Under the pieces are notes generated by a model, which worked only from the letters and a program-made list of their open reading frames with translations, ran no database searches and was not told the origin of the DNA. Shown in pieces: positions 23,180 to 33,633 of a stretch of DNA of 64,000 nt; the first letter of the stretch is position 1, and the number at the start of each line of letters is the position of its first letter. The position numbers were made by a program, and so were the translations under genes. The stretch comes from Staphylotrichum longicolle (Eukaryota > Ascomycota > Sordariomycetes > Sordariales > Chaetomiaceae). The stretch spans positions 434,001-498,000 of the forward strand of contig JAHCVI010000001.1 in NCBI GenBank assembly GCA_019096155.1, in the 5' to 3' direction.

Positions 23180-24896
23180 ATGACCCTCGGCACAGACGAG
23201 ACGCAGCCGCTGCTGCGAAGCGTCACAAACGAGGGGCACCAGGTGTACACCGACCCGGCACCTCCGCTGCCCCTCCAAGGCGGCGCCGACATCGCCGCGG
23301 ACGAGACAACGATCGTCGACTTTGACCCCAATGGCGACCCCGAGAACCCGCTCGACTGGCCAGCGCCCTTCAAATGGGCCATCGTGAGCATGCTGGCGCT
23401 CATGGCCTTTACCGTGTATGCACATCCCCTCCATCTCACCACTCTCACACAAGAAACTGACCAATCCACGCAGAACAATGACCTGCATCTCCATCGTCCC
23501 CCTCGCCTCCACCATCGTGCGTGACCTCACCCCCGACTCGGACTCGGACTCGGACTCGGACCCCGCCAACCTCAAATCCGCCTCCATCCTGCTCGTCACC
23601 ATCTGGGAGCTCGGCGAGGCCGCGGGCCCCTTGCTTATCGCGCCCCTCTCCGAGATGTACGGCCGCTACCCGGTCATGAACGCCGCCAACCTGCTCTTCC
23701 TCTTCGCGAGCGTGCTCGCCGCGACCAGCGCCAGCGTGCCCCAGTTCGTCGTCGCGCGCATGCTCAACGGCCTGGCCGTCGCCGTCAACGTGCTCAACCC
23801 GGCCATCGTGGGCGACATCTTCGCCGGCGACGAGCGGGGCGGCGCGCTGAGCCTGCTGTTCCTCGCGCCGCTGGTGGGCGGCGCGTTTGGGCCCATGATC
23901 GGCAGCGCCGTGGCCGAGCGCTTCGGGTGGCGGGTCGTGGTGTGGATGACGGTGGGGATCGCGGGCGTGTGCGAGGCGCTGTTCCTGACGTGCTTCAACG
24001 AGACGTACAAGGTGGCCATTTTGAGGAAGAGGGTTGAGAGGATGAGGAACCACGCGGCGGGGTCCGGCAAGACGTTCAAGACGGCGTTTGATGAGGTCGA
24101 AGGGGCAGGAACGGACGTCCCGGGGGCGGCGAGGTCGAGGTGGAGGAGGGTGAGGGACGCGGTGCTGAGGCCGGGGATCGTGCTGTTTGGGAGCGGCGTG
24201 CTGATGGCCATGAGCTTGTTCAGCTCGGTGGCCTTCACCTTCTTTTACGTCTACAGCACCACCTTTTCAGACATCCTGATCGATCGCTACAAGCTGTCGC
24301 CTGTGGCGGTGGGGTCTTGTTTTGCCATTTTCTGTAAGAAACACCCCCCATTTCGCGAGAAAGATAGTTCAGACGACGCGTAAGTACTGACTGCTACAGC
24401 TGTCGGCTCGACCATCAGCGTCGTCATCTGCAACCGCACGCTCGACCGCATCTACGTGCGCATGCGCTTCACGCACAAGGGCGTCGGCAAGCCCGAGTTC
24501 CGCCTTCCGCTCGCCATCATCGGCGCCTTTGCGCTGCCCCTGACCGTGGCAGCGTACGGCTGGGTGGCCGAGCTGCGTCTGCCGCTGCTGTGCCTGCTGT
24601 TTTCGGTCTGCGCGATGGGCACCGCGCTCATGCTGGCCATGATCCCCGTCATGGCCTACGTCGTAGACGCGTTTGGACTCTTTTCCGCGTCCGCCATGAC
24701 TGGGATTATTGTCACGAGGTGTCTGATGAGCACCTTTCTGCCCCTGACCACGGCTCCTCTGGTGGATAAGCTGGGGTACGGATGGGGTTTCTCGGTACTT
24801 GCGGGGTTTGCCTTGCTGCTGGCTCCGATCCCGATCCTGATGCTACGATATGGCGCGCACTGGAGGAAGTTTTCCATGTACAGCCGGGATGCATGA
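23180..24896 (+). CDS. MFS multidrug/polyamine-type transporter (DHA1)
   Basis: Three exons, 23180-23415, 23474-24333 and 24400-24896, giving 530 residues. The cytosolic N-terminus ends with DPENPLDWPAPFKW, the hallmark just before TM1 of DHA1 drug:H+ antiporters. TM1 is split by intron 1 (AFTV|TMTCISIVPLAS). SEMYGRYPVMN, between TM2 and TM3, is the family loop motif, and GFGPMIG-type glycines follow (APLVGGAFGPMIGSAVAERFG is motif C). Twelve membrane segments can be traced, with a central loop of about 70 residues. An unusual Asp-Ser repeat sits in the TM1-TM2 loop. Plasma-membrane efflux of small molecules is the expected role; the substrate cannot be read from sequence. Confidence 0.93.
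23533..23562 (+). repeat. 6-bp repeat (gactcg) encoding Asp-Ser
   Basis: Four to five head-to-tail gactcg units inside exon 2 of the MFS gene, giving an alternating Asp-Ser stretch in an extracellular loop. A simple-sequence expansion. Confidence 0.85.
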
Positions 24897-25413
24897 GTTT
24901 CAACGACTGATGAGGTTCATGACGGGACGACTGGGGCGAAAAGGAATGGTTACGGTTATGAAAAGGGCATGTAGATATAGATGATACACGATATAATGTA
25001 CTGCGATTTCTCATTCCGGAGTTCCTTGAAACAAGTCCGGGAATGCACCTCTACCCAACATGAAAAATCAGGTCTAGACAAGACATTCTCATCACTGCAA
25101 GAACCACGACGATTTGAGTTAGGCGTCGCGGTCAAACATCGATGTGCGATGCGCGCCACACACAATCCTTTCATCAATGTTGGTCGAATCTCAGGCTTGC
25201 GTTCGCCATCTGCGGGATGTTGACGTGATCAGTCTTGATGTATGGTCAGCTCTCTCATGCATAGTCATCAAAAGCTAACGCAAATGGCATCAGGCGCATG
25301 CATGAATATCACAGACTTTGTTCAGTGAAACCGGAAGTAAGATTAGTAAATGTCCTCTCGATACCATAAAAGAAGGCCAGCCATGAATTGAACCCATTCT
25401 CAGCACGACTCTC
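24897..25413. other. Intergenic
   Basis: 3' flanks of the convergent MFS and Dabb genes. No coding signal. Confidence 0.5.
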
Positions 25414-25952
25414 TCATTGAAACTTCCCATTCGTGAAATCCAGCACGGTGACCTTCTCAACCAGCGGCTCAACCTCCTTCTGGAACGCGTGATGTGCCGG
25501 GTCCTGCTCGACATAGTAGTTCCTGTCGTCTGTGTTCTCAAACTCAACGACGAAGGCGTGGGTGAAGCCGTTCTGCAGTCACACGGTCAGCTGGTCACAA
25601 GTTTTGACCCTCCCAAAGTCGCGTAGAGGGCACCAACCTGATGTCCTTCGTTCGAGTGGTCCCGGCCGCCCGTGATGCGCCTGATGTAGGCGTGGTTGGA
25701 GTTGGGCGAGAGGCAGTGCTCCTTGAGGGCCATCATCTTGGCGCTCGCCACGTCGATCGCTGCAGGGTCGGTCTTGGGCTTGAATTGGAAGAGCACCACG
25801 TGGGTGACGGCGCGGGTGGTGCCGGGCACGCGGCCGGCCATGGACGACGATGCGAAGCCGATGGGGTCGAAGAACAAGAAGAGCGTGAGCAGGCAGACGA
25901 CGGCGATGCCGATCCTCACCACGTGGGGTTGCGCTCGTGATATGTCGACCAT
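25414..25952 (-). CDS. Dabb (stress-responsive A/B barrel) domain protein with N-terminal membrane anchor
   Basis: Two exons, 25952-25638 and 25572-25414, giving 157 residues. Residues 12-32 (VRIGIAVVCLLTLFLFFDPIG) form one hydrophobic segment, so the protein is probably membrane-anchored or secreted. The Dabb fold follows: AVTHVVLFQFKPKTD opens strand 1 with the conserved H-x-V-x-F, THAFVVEFENTDDRNYYV is the central block, and DPAHHAFQKEVEPLV ends it. Dabb proteins are small dimeric barrels found in stress responses and some polyketide cyclases. Most fungal Dabb proteins lack the membrane segment. Function otherwise unknown. Confidence 0.87.
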
Positions 25953-26382
25953 GGCGGGTGGATGTGATGTGGTGGTGAATGTCAAACCCAGAGTGTCGGG
26001 AAAGAATGTGTGTGGTAAAGCAGATCAAAAGCGACCTGCGGGATCTTCACAAGAGAGCGGGAGCAACCGAAACCGAAGTGCTGTGCAGGATCTAACTCAC
26101 TAGCAGGCAGCAATTTCCCGTCAGGTAGCGAAGAGCATCCGACCCCACATGCGAGGGATGCGAGGAACCTGTGCTCAGTGTCTCGCCCCTGAAATGGTGG
26201 GGTGTTGCGCCGCGGCAACCGGGCCCGGGGTACGAATGCGGGGCGGGGCACCTTCCAGGCTCCCACTCCTTCCCGGATTAACAACCCGAAACCAAACAAG
26301 CTACGAATACTGAGTACGAAACAGCAGCAATCTGTCAATCTCCCAAGTTTTTCTTTCAGCTGTTACACCTCTGGTTGCTTCA
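25953..26382. promoter_or_regulatory. Divergent promoter, Dabb / receiver-like gene
   Basis: A 430-bp gap between two divergent starts, so both promoters lie here. No specific site recognised. Confidence 0.4.
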
Positions 26383-27471
26383 ATGGGTTCCTCGCAGTCA
26401 GTCACCGGCTCTGCCGGCAGCATCCAGGAGAGACCCGAGCGGCCCGAGACTCCAGTAGAGTGTTCAGCCACCCCATGCTATCCAAAAGAGCCCGTCCTCC
26501 GAGTTAGCTTCGGGGCCAATGCCGGCGGCTTCGTCCGTGGCTTCCCTAGCGAAGGTGGCGTGTATGAGCTTTATTGCTCCGCCACTGAGCTCGATTTTCT
26601 CGGCCTCGACCGGTTTGAAACCGCGCAACCATCGGGCGACGCCGCTGAGGAAGATGCACTCTGTGCCAAGCTGCGACTGCTCGGCGCTGAATGGTGGCCG
26701 AGCTTGCATGCCTCGCAAAAGGCATGGTCGCTGGACATTCAACACCAAGGAAGCCTTTCAACGCAGCGGTACGAGTTGGATCGATTGCGCTTCTTGGGTG
26801 TTGCGTCCAACGGCGGCGTGTGGGCACTGGAGGCGGGGGAAGAGGAGTGCTCCCGAAGGCAGCTGGGGAGGATCAACAACGCCAGGGACATGGAGGAGAA
26901 ATGTAGGCAGATTGAGAAGTTTGGAGGCACCTTCTACGCATCTCCGAGCGATTGTCCTCTTCTCGACTTCAAGTCTCCGTTTCCCGAGCGAGCCTCCGTG
27001 CACGTTCTGGTTGCCGACCACGACGCGAGTAGCCGGGAGGCTCTGCGCCGTCTCCTGGAGGAGCTTGGCTTTTCTCGCGTCACAACGGTTGGGGACGGCA
27101 AGGCAGCGCTCGAGTTTCTTTCGGCGGCCGCGGAGGACAAAACACAGATGTTCACACAGACTGAATTGCCTATAATCGATGGCCTAGAGTGCGCCCGCCT
27201 TCTTAGAATGGATATCAACTTCAACCTTCATTATGCCCACCTCGCCATCATTGCCATGCGGCATCACACTCCCTCTACGCAAGGTGGCAAGAACCCGCGG
27301 GATAGACGGTCCCTCGCGATAGGCTTCAGTGGCCTTCTGTCCTATCCAATCCAAAAGAAAGAACTGGAGCGAATTCTTGTCAGCAGCACTCTTAAAGGTC
27401 CCCGCAGGTTCTTGTTTGCGGGGCCAAGTGTCGAGGATGCCCGCCGGGGTGCAAAAGTGATGAGGTAGCAA
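26383..27471 (+). CDS. Response-regulator-like protein with degenerate receiver domain
   Basis: Single exon of 361-362 codons from ATG GGT TCC. The N-terminal 200 residues show no domain I recognise (GFVRGFPSEGGVYELYC, then a Trp-containing helical part). Residues ~205-335 match a CheY-like receiver: VHVLVADHDASSREALRRLL with the acidic pair near 212-214, VTTVGDGKAALEFL, then LPIIDGLECARLLR. However, the position of the phospho-accepting Asp is Gln259 (FTQTELP) and the conserved Lys before Pro is Tyr321 (SYPIQ). Both residues needed for phosphorylation and its read-out are therefore missing. It is most likely a pseudo-receiver acting by protein contact rather than phosphorelay. No histidine kinase is nearby. 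Confidence 0.75.
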
Positions 27472-27995
27472 GAGTGGTGGTGTGGAACTTGATCACCGCC
27501 TGATGATGGACCGAACTGTTCATTGAATAGATAATAATACTGAGCAAATGGGACGGGACTTCAAAAAGGAGGGTCAAGACCGTCAAACTGGCCGGCTCGG
27601 GGCTCCACTCATTGCTTGATTCTTTCTCCAGCTTGAACTGCAGGAACTGGAACACCAAAGAGTCTGGCTGCTGTGATGGAGGCTGAACATTTCCCAAACT
27701 AATTCGTAGGATAACTCGCATCTGTACTACAAAATTAGACTTTGAATGTCCAAGCTGTAGGTACATCGCCGCATCAAACGCTGACAGTCACCCAATGTCG
27801 GCCCGACGATTGCCGGCCAGGATTGCGTAAGGTGTGCTCGCAGTTGCTTTGTCATGTCGGCGATAGTCATGGGTGGTGGACCACCAATAAACTTGGAACT
27901 GAAAATCAATGAAATCCCCCACTCACCCCTCCGCCCAGAAACCCGCAGTAAGATACACATCACCGAACACCGCTTAAAGGACGACAAATACAACC
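27472..27995. other. Intergenic
   Basis: Between tandem genes; should hold the aldo-keto reductase promoter. Nothing else recognised. Confidence 0.45.
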
Positions 27996-29100
27996 ATGCC
28001 GCTCACCATCAACAGCACCATCAAGCTGCCTAGCGGCTACGAGATTCCTCAGCTGGGATTTGGGGTAAGTTGAAGCGCCCTCCGCAGTGCACCTGTTGAG
28101 CGAGAAAAGAATAAAGATGGACAGTTGCAGCTGACAAGCACGCCAGGTTTATCAAACGTACTGTACCTACCTGAAATAATGACAGTTCAACTTCGAGCAT
28201 GGAACAACACTAATATAACCACTCGTTTATTAGGCCGGCATCCGAGGCAGCGAGATGCGTCGCCGACGCCTTTGAAGCGGGTTACCGACATGTACGAAAC
28301 CTGGCACCATCTCCTACCTCCGCGTTTGAGTCCTGACTCATCACTTACAAAACCACACATCACAGATCGACTCGGCCGCCGCCTACAGAAACGAAGCTGC
28401 GTGTGGCGAGGCCATCCGCGCCGCCTCCATCCCCCGCGACCAAATCTTCTTCACCTCCAAGATCCCGCCCAAGAAGATGGGATACGAGAGCACCAAGGCC
28501 CAGGTCGACGATTCTCTCGCCCAGTCCGGTCTCGACTACATTGACCTGATCCTCCTCCACTCCCCCTACGGCGGCTCTGCCGCGCGCAAGGGCTCCTGGA
28601 AGGCCCTGGTCGAGGCCGTCGAGGCCGGCAAGGTGCGCAGCATCGGCGTGAGCAACTACGGCGTGCACCACCTGGACGAGCTGGAGCAGCACATTGCCGA
28701 GCTCGAGGAGGAGCGCGGCGGCAAGGGCAAGGGCGGCGTCCTCAGCGTCAACCAGTGCGAGATCCACCCCTACGCCCCGCGCAAGGACATTGTCGAGTGG
28801 TGCGCCAAGCGCGGCGTCGCAGTCCAGGCCTACAGCCCGCTCGTGCAGGGCAAGCGCTGGGGCGAGCCCGCGTCCAAGAAGCTGGCCGAGAAGTACGGCA
28901 AGACCGAGGCTCAGATCCTACTCCGCTGGAGCCTGGAGAAGGGGCTTGTTCCGCTGCCCAAGAGCGTCACCACGGAGCGGATCCGGGAGAACGCCGCCGT
29001 CTTTGACTTTGAGCTCACCCCTGAGGAGGTGGCCGGGCTGGAGACGGGCGAGTACTCGCCGGTGTGCTGGGATCCGACCATTGCGCCGCTGGAGGACTGA
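27996..29100 (+). CDS. Aldo-keto reductase
   Basis: Four exons: 27996-28064, 28147-28157, 28234-28291 and 28366-29100, giving 290 residues. Exon 2 is 11 nt and restores VYQT, which the fold needs after LGFG. The catalytic tetrad is complete: Asp48, Tyr53 (DSAAAY), Lys78 (TSKIPPK) and His111 (LLHSPYG). IGVSNYG, NQCEIHPY and LLRWSLEKGLVPLPKSV, which bind the nicotinamide and 2'-phosphate, follow in order. It should be a cytosolic NADPH-dependent reductase of aldehydes or ketones with a TIM-barrel fold. The physiological substrate is not indicated. It is not clustered with biosynthetic enzymes. Confidence 0.95.
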
Positions 29101-29287
29101 AGGCAACAATGACGGGGCAATCAGAGGACTATTCCCAGTGGCAGCTAGCAGTAACCATAAATCCCGCTTAACCTTTAAGCACAAAAAGGATTGACTTTCC
29201 AACCACTTCCCGCTTCTCGCGTGGAGTCCACGCAACAAGATCAAAAAGATTGTGCAACAACCGCCAACCTCTCCCTCACTCCCCGAC

Positions 29288-30509
29288 TCAAACCTTCAAC
29301 CCCTCCGCCTCCCGTTTCTCTCCCTGCCTCAACAGCCCCTCCACCCCCTCCAGCCCCTCCCAACCCACCACCTGCCTCCCCACCTCCAACAGCCCCCTCA
29401 ACTCCCCAACCGACCCCCCTCCCTCCCTTCCTCCGTCCTCCCCTCCCAATCCCGATCCCAATCCGAACCCCTCTCCCACCACCGCGGCCACAGCCCCCGC
29501 CACAAACGCCACCCCCAGCACAGCCCACCCCACCGCGTCTTCCACCCCACCCCTCCCCGGCGGCTGACGAAACTCGACCGTCCCCTCGATCCCCCGGTCG
29601 ACAACCACCACCGCCGCCCCGTTTCCCCTGCTGTGCTGGTTTCCGGTGGGCAGCAGGCCGGAGAAATCCCACTTGTACGTCTTGCCTCTGATGATGACGG
29701 CGGTGGTGCTCGCGGACGACAAATCAGTATCACCGTTGCCTACTTGCTTTTCGTTAGAGGGAAGGGGGGCTGAGTAGGAGCGGCGACGGGAATTCATGAC
29801 CTCCACCAGCGCCCTCATATGTTCGTCGGTTGTCTTTGTAGTGGCGTCGGACACTGCCGCGTCGAGTTTGGCGAGGCTCGCGGCGAGCGAGAGATGGCCA
29901 GGGCGGGGTTGGCGGGCGACCGGTTGGGCTGCGCCCAGTGGTTCCTCTTGGGCAGGGTGCCGGTGCGGTGCGGCGGCATGAGGGCGTCGAGCGCGGACTC
30001 GAAGTAGAGGGTTGCTCTGGCCAGCGCGGCGAGGGAGGGCGGGAGGAGAGTGAGGGGTGGGAGATGTGGATGTGCGAGGAGCAGGTGGGCGAGGGGACGA
30101 TCGGGGTGTGCGTGGAGATGGTCTTGAAGAGGGTTGTGAGGTGGGCGCGGAAGGTGGGGAGGGAGGAAGGGGCGTAGATCGGGGAGACGAATTCGATGCC
30201 GTATTGGTCTGTTATTGTGAAAGGGTTGGTTAATTCTCTGCTCTGCTGCCGTGTTGAAAAGGGTGGCGATGGAGACGAACAGCATCTTAGATCGGCAGGT
30301 GTGCCGTCGTCGCCTTGAACGGTGATCTCCCTGACGATGGACCACTTGGTGTAGTCCTGGCCCTTTCCGACACGATGTGGAAAACCCACTTTGGTCAGTC
30401 GGGTGCTGAGGTCCCGCGCGAGTTGATCCCATGTACGGTGCTTCTTTTTGGGACTTTGGAGAAGGAGTTCGATCTCGATGCCGAATTGGAAGACATCCCC
30501 CTGAGCCAT
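29288..30509 (-). CDS. Amidoligase family (COOH-NH2 ligase fold) protein, frame broken twice
   Basis: Start MAQGDVFQFGIEIELLL (30509). The opening FGIEIE, then YTKWSIVREITV, YGIEFVSPIY and CSSHIHIS, is diagnostic of the fungal amidoligase enzyme family related to glutamine-synthetase-like ATP-grasp ligases. At about 30060 the signal moves to the next frame (SLAALARATLYFESALDAL, NHWAQPNRSPANPAL). At about 29910 it moves to the third frame (SDATTKTTDEHMRALVEVM, YKWDFSGLL, GTVEFRQPPG, the family's end motif). Adding one C to the CCCC run near 30060 and one C to the GGCC run near 29910 would make one frame of about 400 codons. An intron at 30280-30209 (72 nt) is likely. Substrates of these ligases are unknown. 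The 3' end is Gly/Ala-rich and hydrophobic. Confidence 0.72.
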
Positions 30510-32639
30510 GGTCAACACCAATAACAACGCAGAGAAATAAATATGGTGCTTAGACACAAGCTGCGAGCGAGAGGAGCTTGGGAGGAAGGTGTGGAGCGCA
30601 CAGAGAGCCTCCAGGGGTTGAGACTTTATACTCTGGTCTAACTCCCAAATTACTCGACGACCAGTTTGCCATTCGCCCGTAGCAATGGCATCGGAATTTC
30701 AGTACAAAACAGGCCCCTTCCCCAATGGGTTCAATGGATGCCTCCACACAATGTGTGAGGAGTAACTCTGAAGGGACATGCCATCCATCCAACAAACTCA
30801 AGCCAACTCAACACAAAACAACGAGGCGATACGCCGTACAAGGCCCGGGACGTTGAGACCCCAAGCTGTGTCAACAGCGTCTCCAGTGCTCTTAGCATCG
30901 AGTTAACTCGAGAACGGCCTCACCCATGGCAAAGGAATAAAGAACGGCATGATTCTCCGTGTGAACACTCGAGCGTGATTTCATGGTCTCCGCCCGTGAT
31001 TGGAATCATTGGCAGCAAGAGCTCAACGGATGATACATCTGTCAGAAATGAGAAACCCCCGAGTCGCTCGTTCGACTCCGGGTGAATGTCACTCGACATC
31101 ATGATGGCCTTGCATGGTCTGCCTTGACTCTCCAGCTCCACAACCAAGGTCTGGTTGGTAGGAGAAAAGGAGGCGGAGCCGCAAACTACCCCCTGAAGCG
31201 CTTGCTCCAACAACAAGCCGCCGCTTTGGGGGAGGAATCCAAGCAATCCCTGGTCACTTAAGTCATCAGATGTGATGAAGTCAAACGAAAGCACAGTTAC
31301 ACGTTACATCAGCCTTGCAGGCCGCAGATGGGGCCGCCAGGGCGGCCAACTGTGGTCAAAAAGGGGATGTGGAGAGCCGCATTCATGCAAGGCTATGAGG
31401 TACATACGCACCGCGGCTGTCGCATACAGCGAATTGGGCATAGCAAAGAGTCAACTCCAAATACGAAGCATACGTGTCGTTGGTATCTCTTGCATGATGA
31501 AGATACATCACTTAACATGTGATCAGAGATGCTTGTGGCAAGTTTTCAAGCTAAGCGAGCCCCCAGCGGCCCGTTGCTCACCTCGTTGGAAGCCGCTGGT
31601 GACGACAAGAAAAGGGTTGATTTTGAGAGTCGAGGAAATGCATCATGGTAAGCGCCCGGAAGACAAGCGGGTGGGGTTGGACCTGCTTAGCCTTGCGGTA
31701 GCCGTCGAAGGATGGAGGGCCCCAACCGATATCAAAGCAGCTAAGGTTGTGCGCCGAGGTTGGTGGGCACTGGCACTGTTGGGGGGTGGCGGTTGGCCGT
31801 TTGTGAATCTGGTTTTGTGACCAGACATTTTTCGCCATAAAAATTCATCTGTAACCGAGTCGGGCCGCAGTTGGCCCGGGTTTCTGTTGTTGCTGACACG
31901 GCGGCCAACTTCACGCTGGGGTGGTCTTGGAGCCCCAGGTTCCTGGCTGCGAAAAGTGAACGGAAAGTCCGGTACGAGTAAAGACCACAAATGGCTCTGG
32001 GGACTCTGACGACTGACGGATCTCCAGAGGCACAACTAGTGAGATATAGAAATGGACATTCAAGACTTGACCCATCCATCTTGGGAATTCAGAGGCGGCG
32101 AAGTGGTCAGCAACCAAAGAGTCTCGCGGCACCAAACCCTACTCCATGTTGATTCTTCTTTTCAGAGCAGGCAATGTCTTTACGTTAAAACTGGATTTTA
32201 GTTTACAGCCAAACTCTATAGCGTCACGAGCCCTGGGCCAGCTTCTGTACTTCAGCGCTTCCCCAATGTTCCCGTAGATCTATGCAGTCGAGCCGGTTTG
32301 AAGCACTCTTTGGCTCTCCATGAACCCCTGTCCGGTGTAACCCCTGATCGTGCGGACGGGCGCTAACGTTAACCAGCGGAGCTGACAATCACACCCAAGC
32401 CCCGGGAGGGGCTGACAAATGCCTCCCCCCCTGCCATCTCAGCTCAACAACCCCGCAGTTCACCATTCCATCATCAACGACCCCGCCATCCACAGGTCCC
32501 TGAACACTAAACTCGGAGTCCAACACCGACGGCCTTCCACCAAGAACCCCCAACTACAACCCCTGATTAGCACAACAACAAAAAACCACCCACACCAACA
32601 CCAACCGAGCACCAAACCAAACCAACCCACACAAAAACA
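30510..32639. other. Intergenic (2.1 kb)
   Basis: Divergent gap between the amidoligase and thioredoxin genes. One minus-strand frame (31294-30920, ~124 codons) reads like protein (DFITSDDLSDQGLLGFLP, GGFSFLTDVSSVELLLPM) but lacks an ATG and a family match, so it is at most a gene relic. No other coding signal. Confidence 0.35.
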
Positions 32640-33161
32640 ATGGCCGAACCCCTCCACATCACCTCCCTCGCCGACCTCGACGCCGCGACCTCAGCCAACA
32701 AATACCTCATCCTCGACTTCACCGCTGTGTGGTGCCCCCCCTGCAAGGCCATCGCGCCGCTCTTCGGCAAGCTGGCCGCCGCGCACACCGTCCCGGGGGC
32801 GCTCGCGTTCGGCAAGGTCGACGTCGACGAGGCGGCCGACGTGGCCGCCAAGTTTGGTGTGTCGGCCATGCCCACCTTCCTGGTCCTGACCGACGGCGAG
32901 GCCGCGGGCGTGGACGCGCCCGCGTCCGTTGCCGGCGGCGGCGTGGTCAGGTCCTCCGAGGAGGGCGGGGCAAGGTGACCATGATCCGCGGGGCGGATCC
33001 GAGGGGCCTGGTCGGGGTCGTCGAGGCTGTGGCGGCGCTGGCGAAGGAGGTGAAGCCGCCTGCTGCGGCGGCCGCGCGGGGGAGGAGGCGGAGGTGAGTT
33101 GATCTTTGTGCGTTTGTTGCTGGAGACGAGCTGACGTAAATGCAGAGTGGTTAGGCGGTGA
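32640..33161 (+). CDS. Thioredoxin, frame broken near 32967
   Basis: Reads MAEPLHITSLADLDAATS and then LILDFTAVWCPPCKAIAP with redox Cys32 and Cys35; the CxxC is CPPC rather than the classical CGPC. KVDVDEAADVAAKFGVSAMPTF includes the cis-Pro (MP) typical of thioredoxins. After EEGG the frame hits TGA (32976-32978), while the next frame carries KVTMIRGADPRGLVGVVEA, the normal ending of fungal homologues. That frame runs to a textbook intron (GTGAGT at 33094, GCTGAC branch, TGCAG at 33145) and ends at TGA 33159-33161. One extra G in the GGGG run at 32967-32970 would unite them. A short GT-AG skip (32910-32950) would also restore frame, but it is 41 nt, lacks a branch site and removes a core strand. 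Confidence 0.8.
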
Positions 33162-33633
33162 CTACTGTACCTGAAAAAGATCGGGGAATAACTTAACACG
33201 CTGATGGAGCCATGCAGCGATGGGTTTGCACGAGCGGACAATGCTTTTGCCGAAAGCGGGCCGAGAGTTTGGGATGCGATGTTTAGCGATGGATACCCTC
33301 GACCTGCGTTTAGCAGTCGAATAAGAATAACATGCACGTCTACTTTGCGACGTTGCCACGGTTCGAAGCAGCCAAGGCCCTGACGTTGACAAGGTTTCCA
33401 CACACGAGTACTTGGTCCTGACAAACTGCACATGCCATATCGTCAAGTGGTATCGTCCATCCAACTCCAGAAAACCAGGCACACCCAAATGAACCCATCC
33501 AGAAAAACACAAAACTCAAAACATCTATCCATGCCATACCTGCCATGCCAGAATGCGTACACAATGCGCCCGCTTTAAATGCAACAGGAATCCATCCCCC
33601 TTTGTACATGCCACCTCCCTCCCTCCCGTTTTT
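33162..33633. other. Intergenic
   Basis: 3' flanks of convergent genes (thioredoxin and WD40). No coding signal. Confidence 0.5.

Noticed and set aside
29241..29672. Long minus-strand Gly/Arg-rich frame
   Set aside because: Composed almost only of Gly and Arg and antisense-phase to the amidoligase end; a GC-driven shadow.
30920..31294. Minus-strand 124-codon frame with protein-like stretches
   Set aside because: No ATG, no family match, no flanking exon; kept only as a note in the intergenic entry.
32910..32950. 41-nt GT-AG skip that would restore the thioredoxin frame
   Set aside because: Too short, no branch site, and it removes a core strand; a missing G is simpler.
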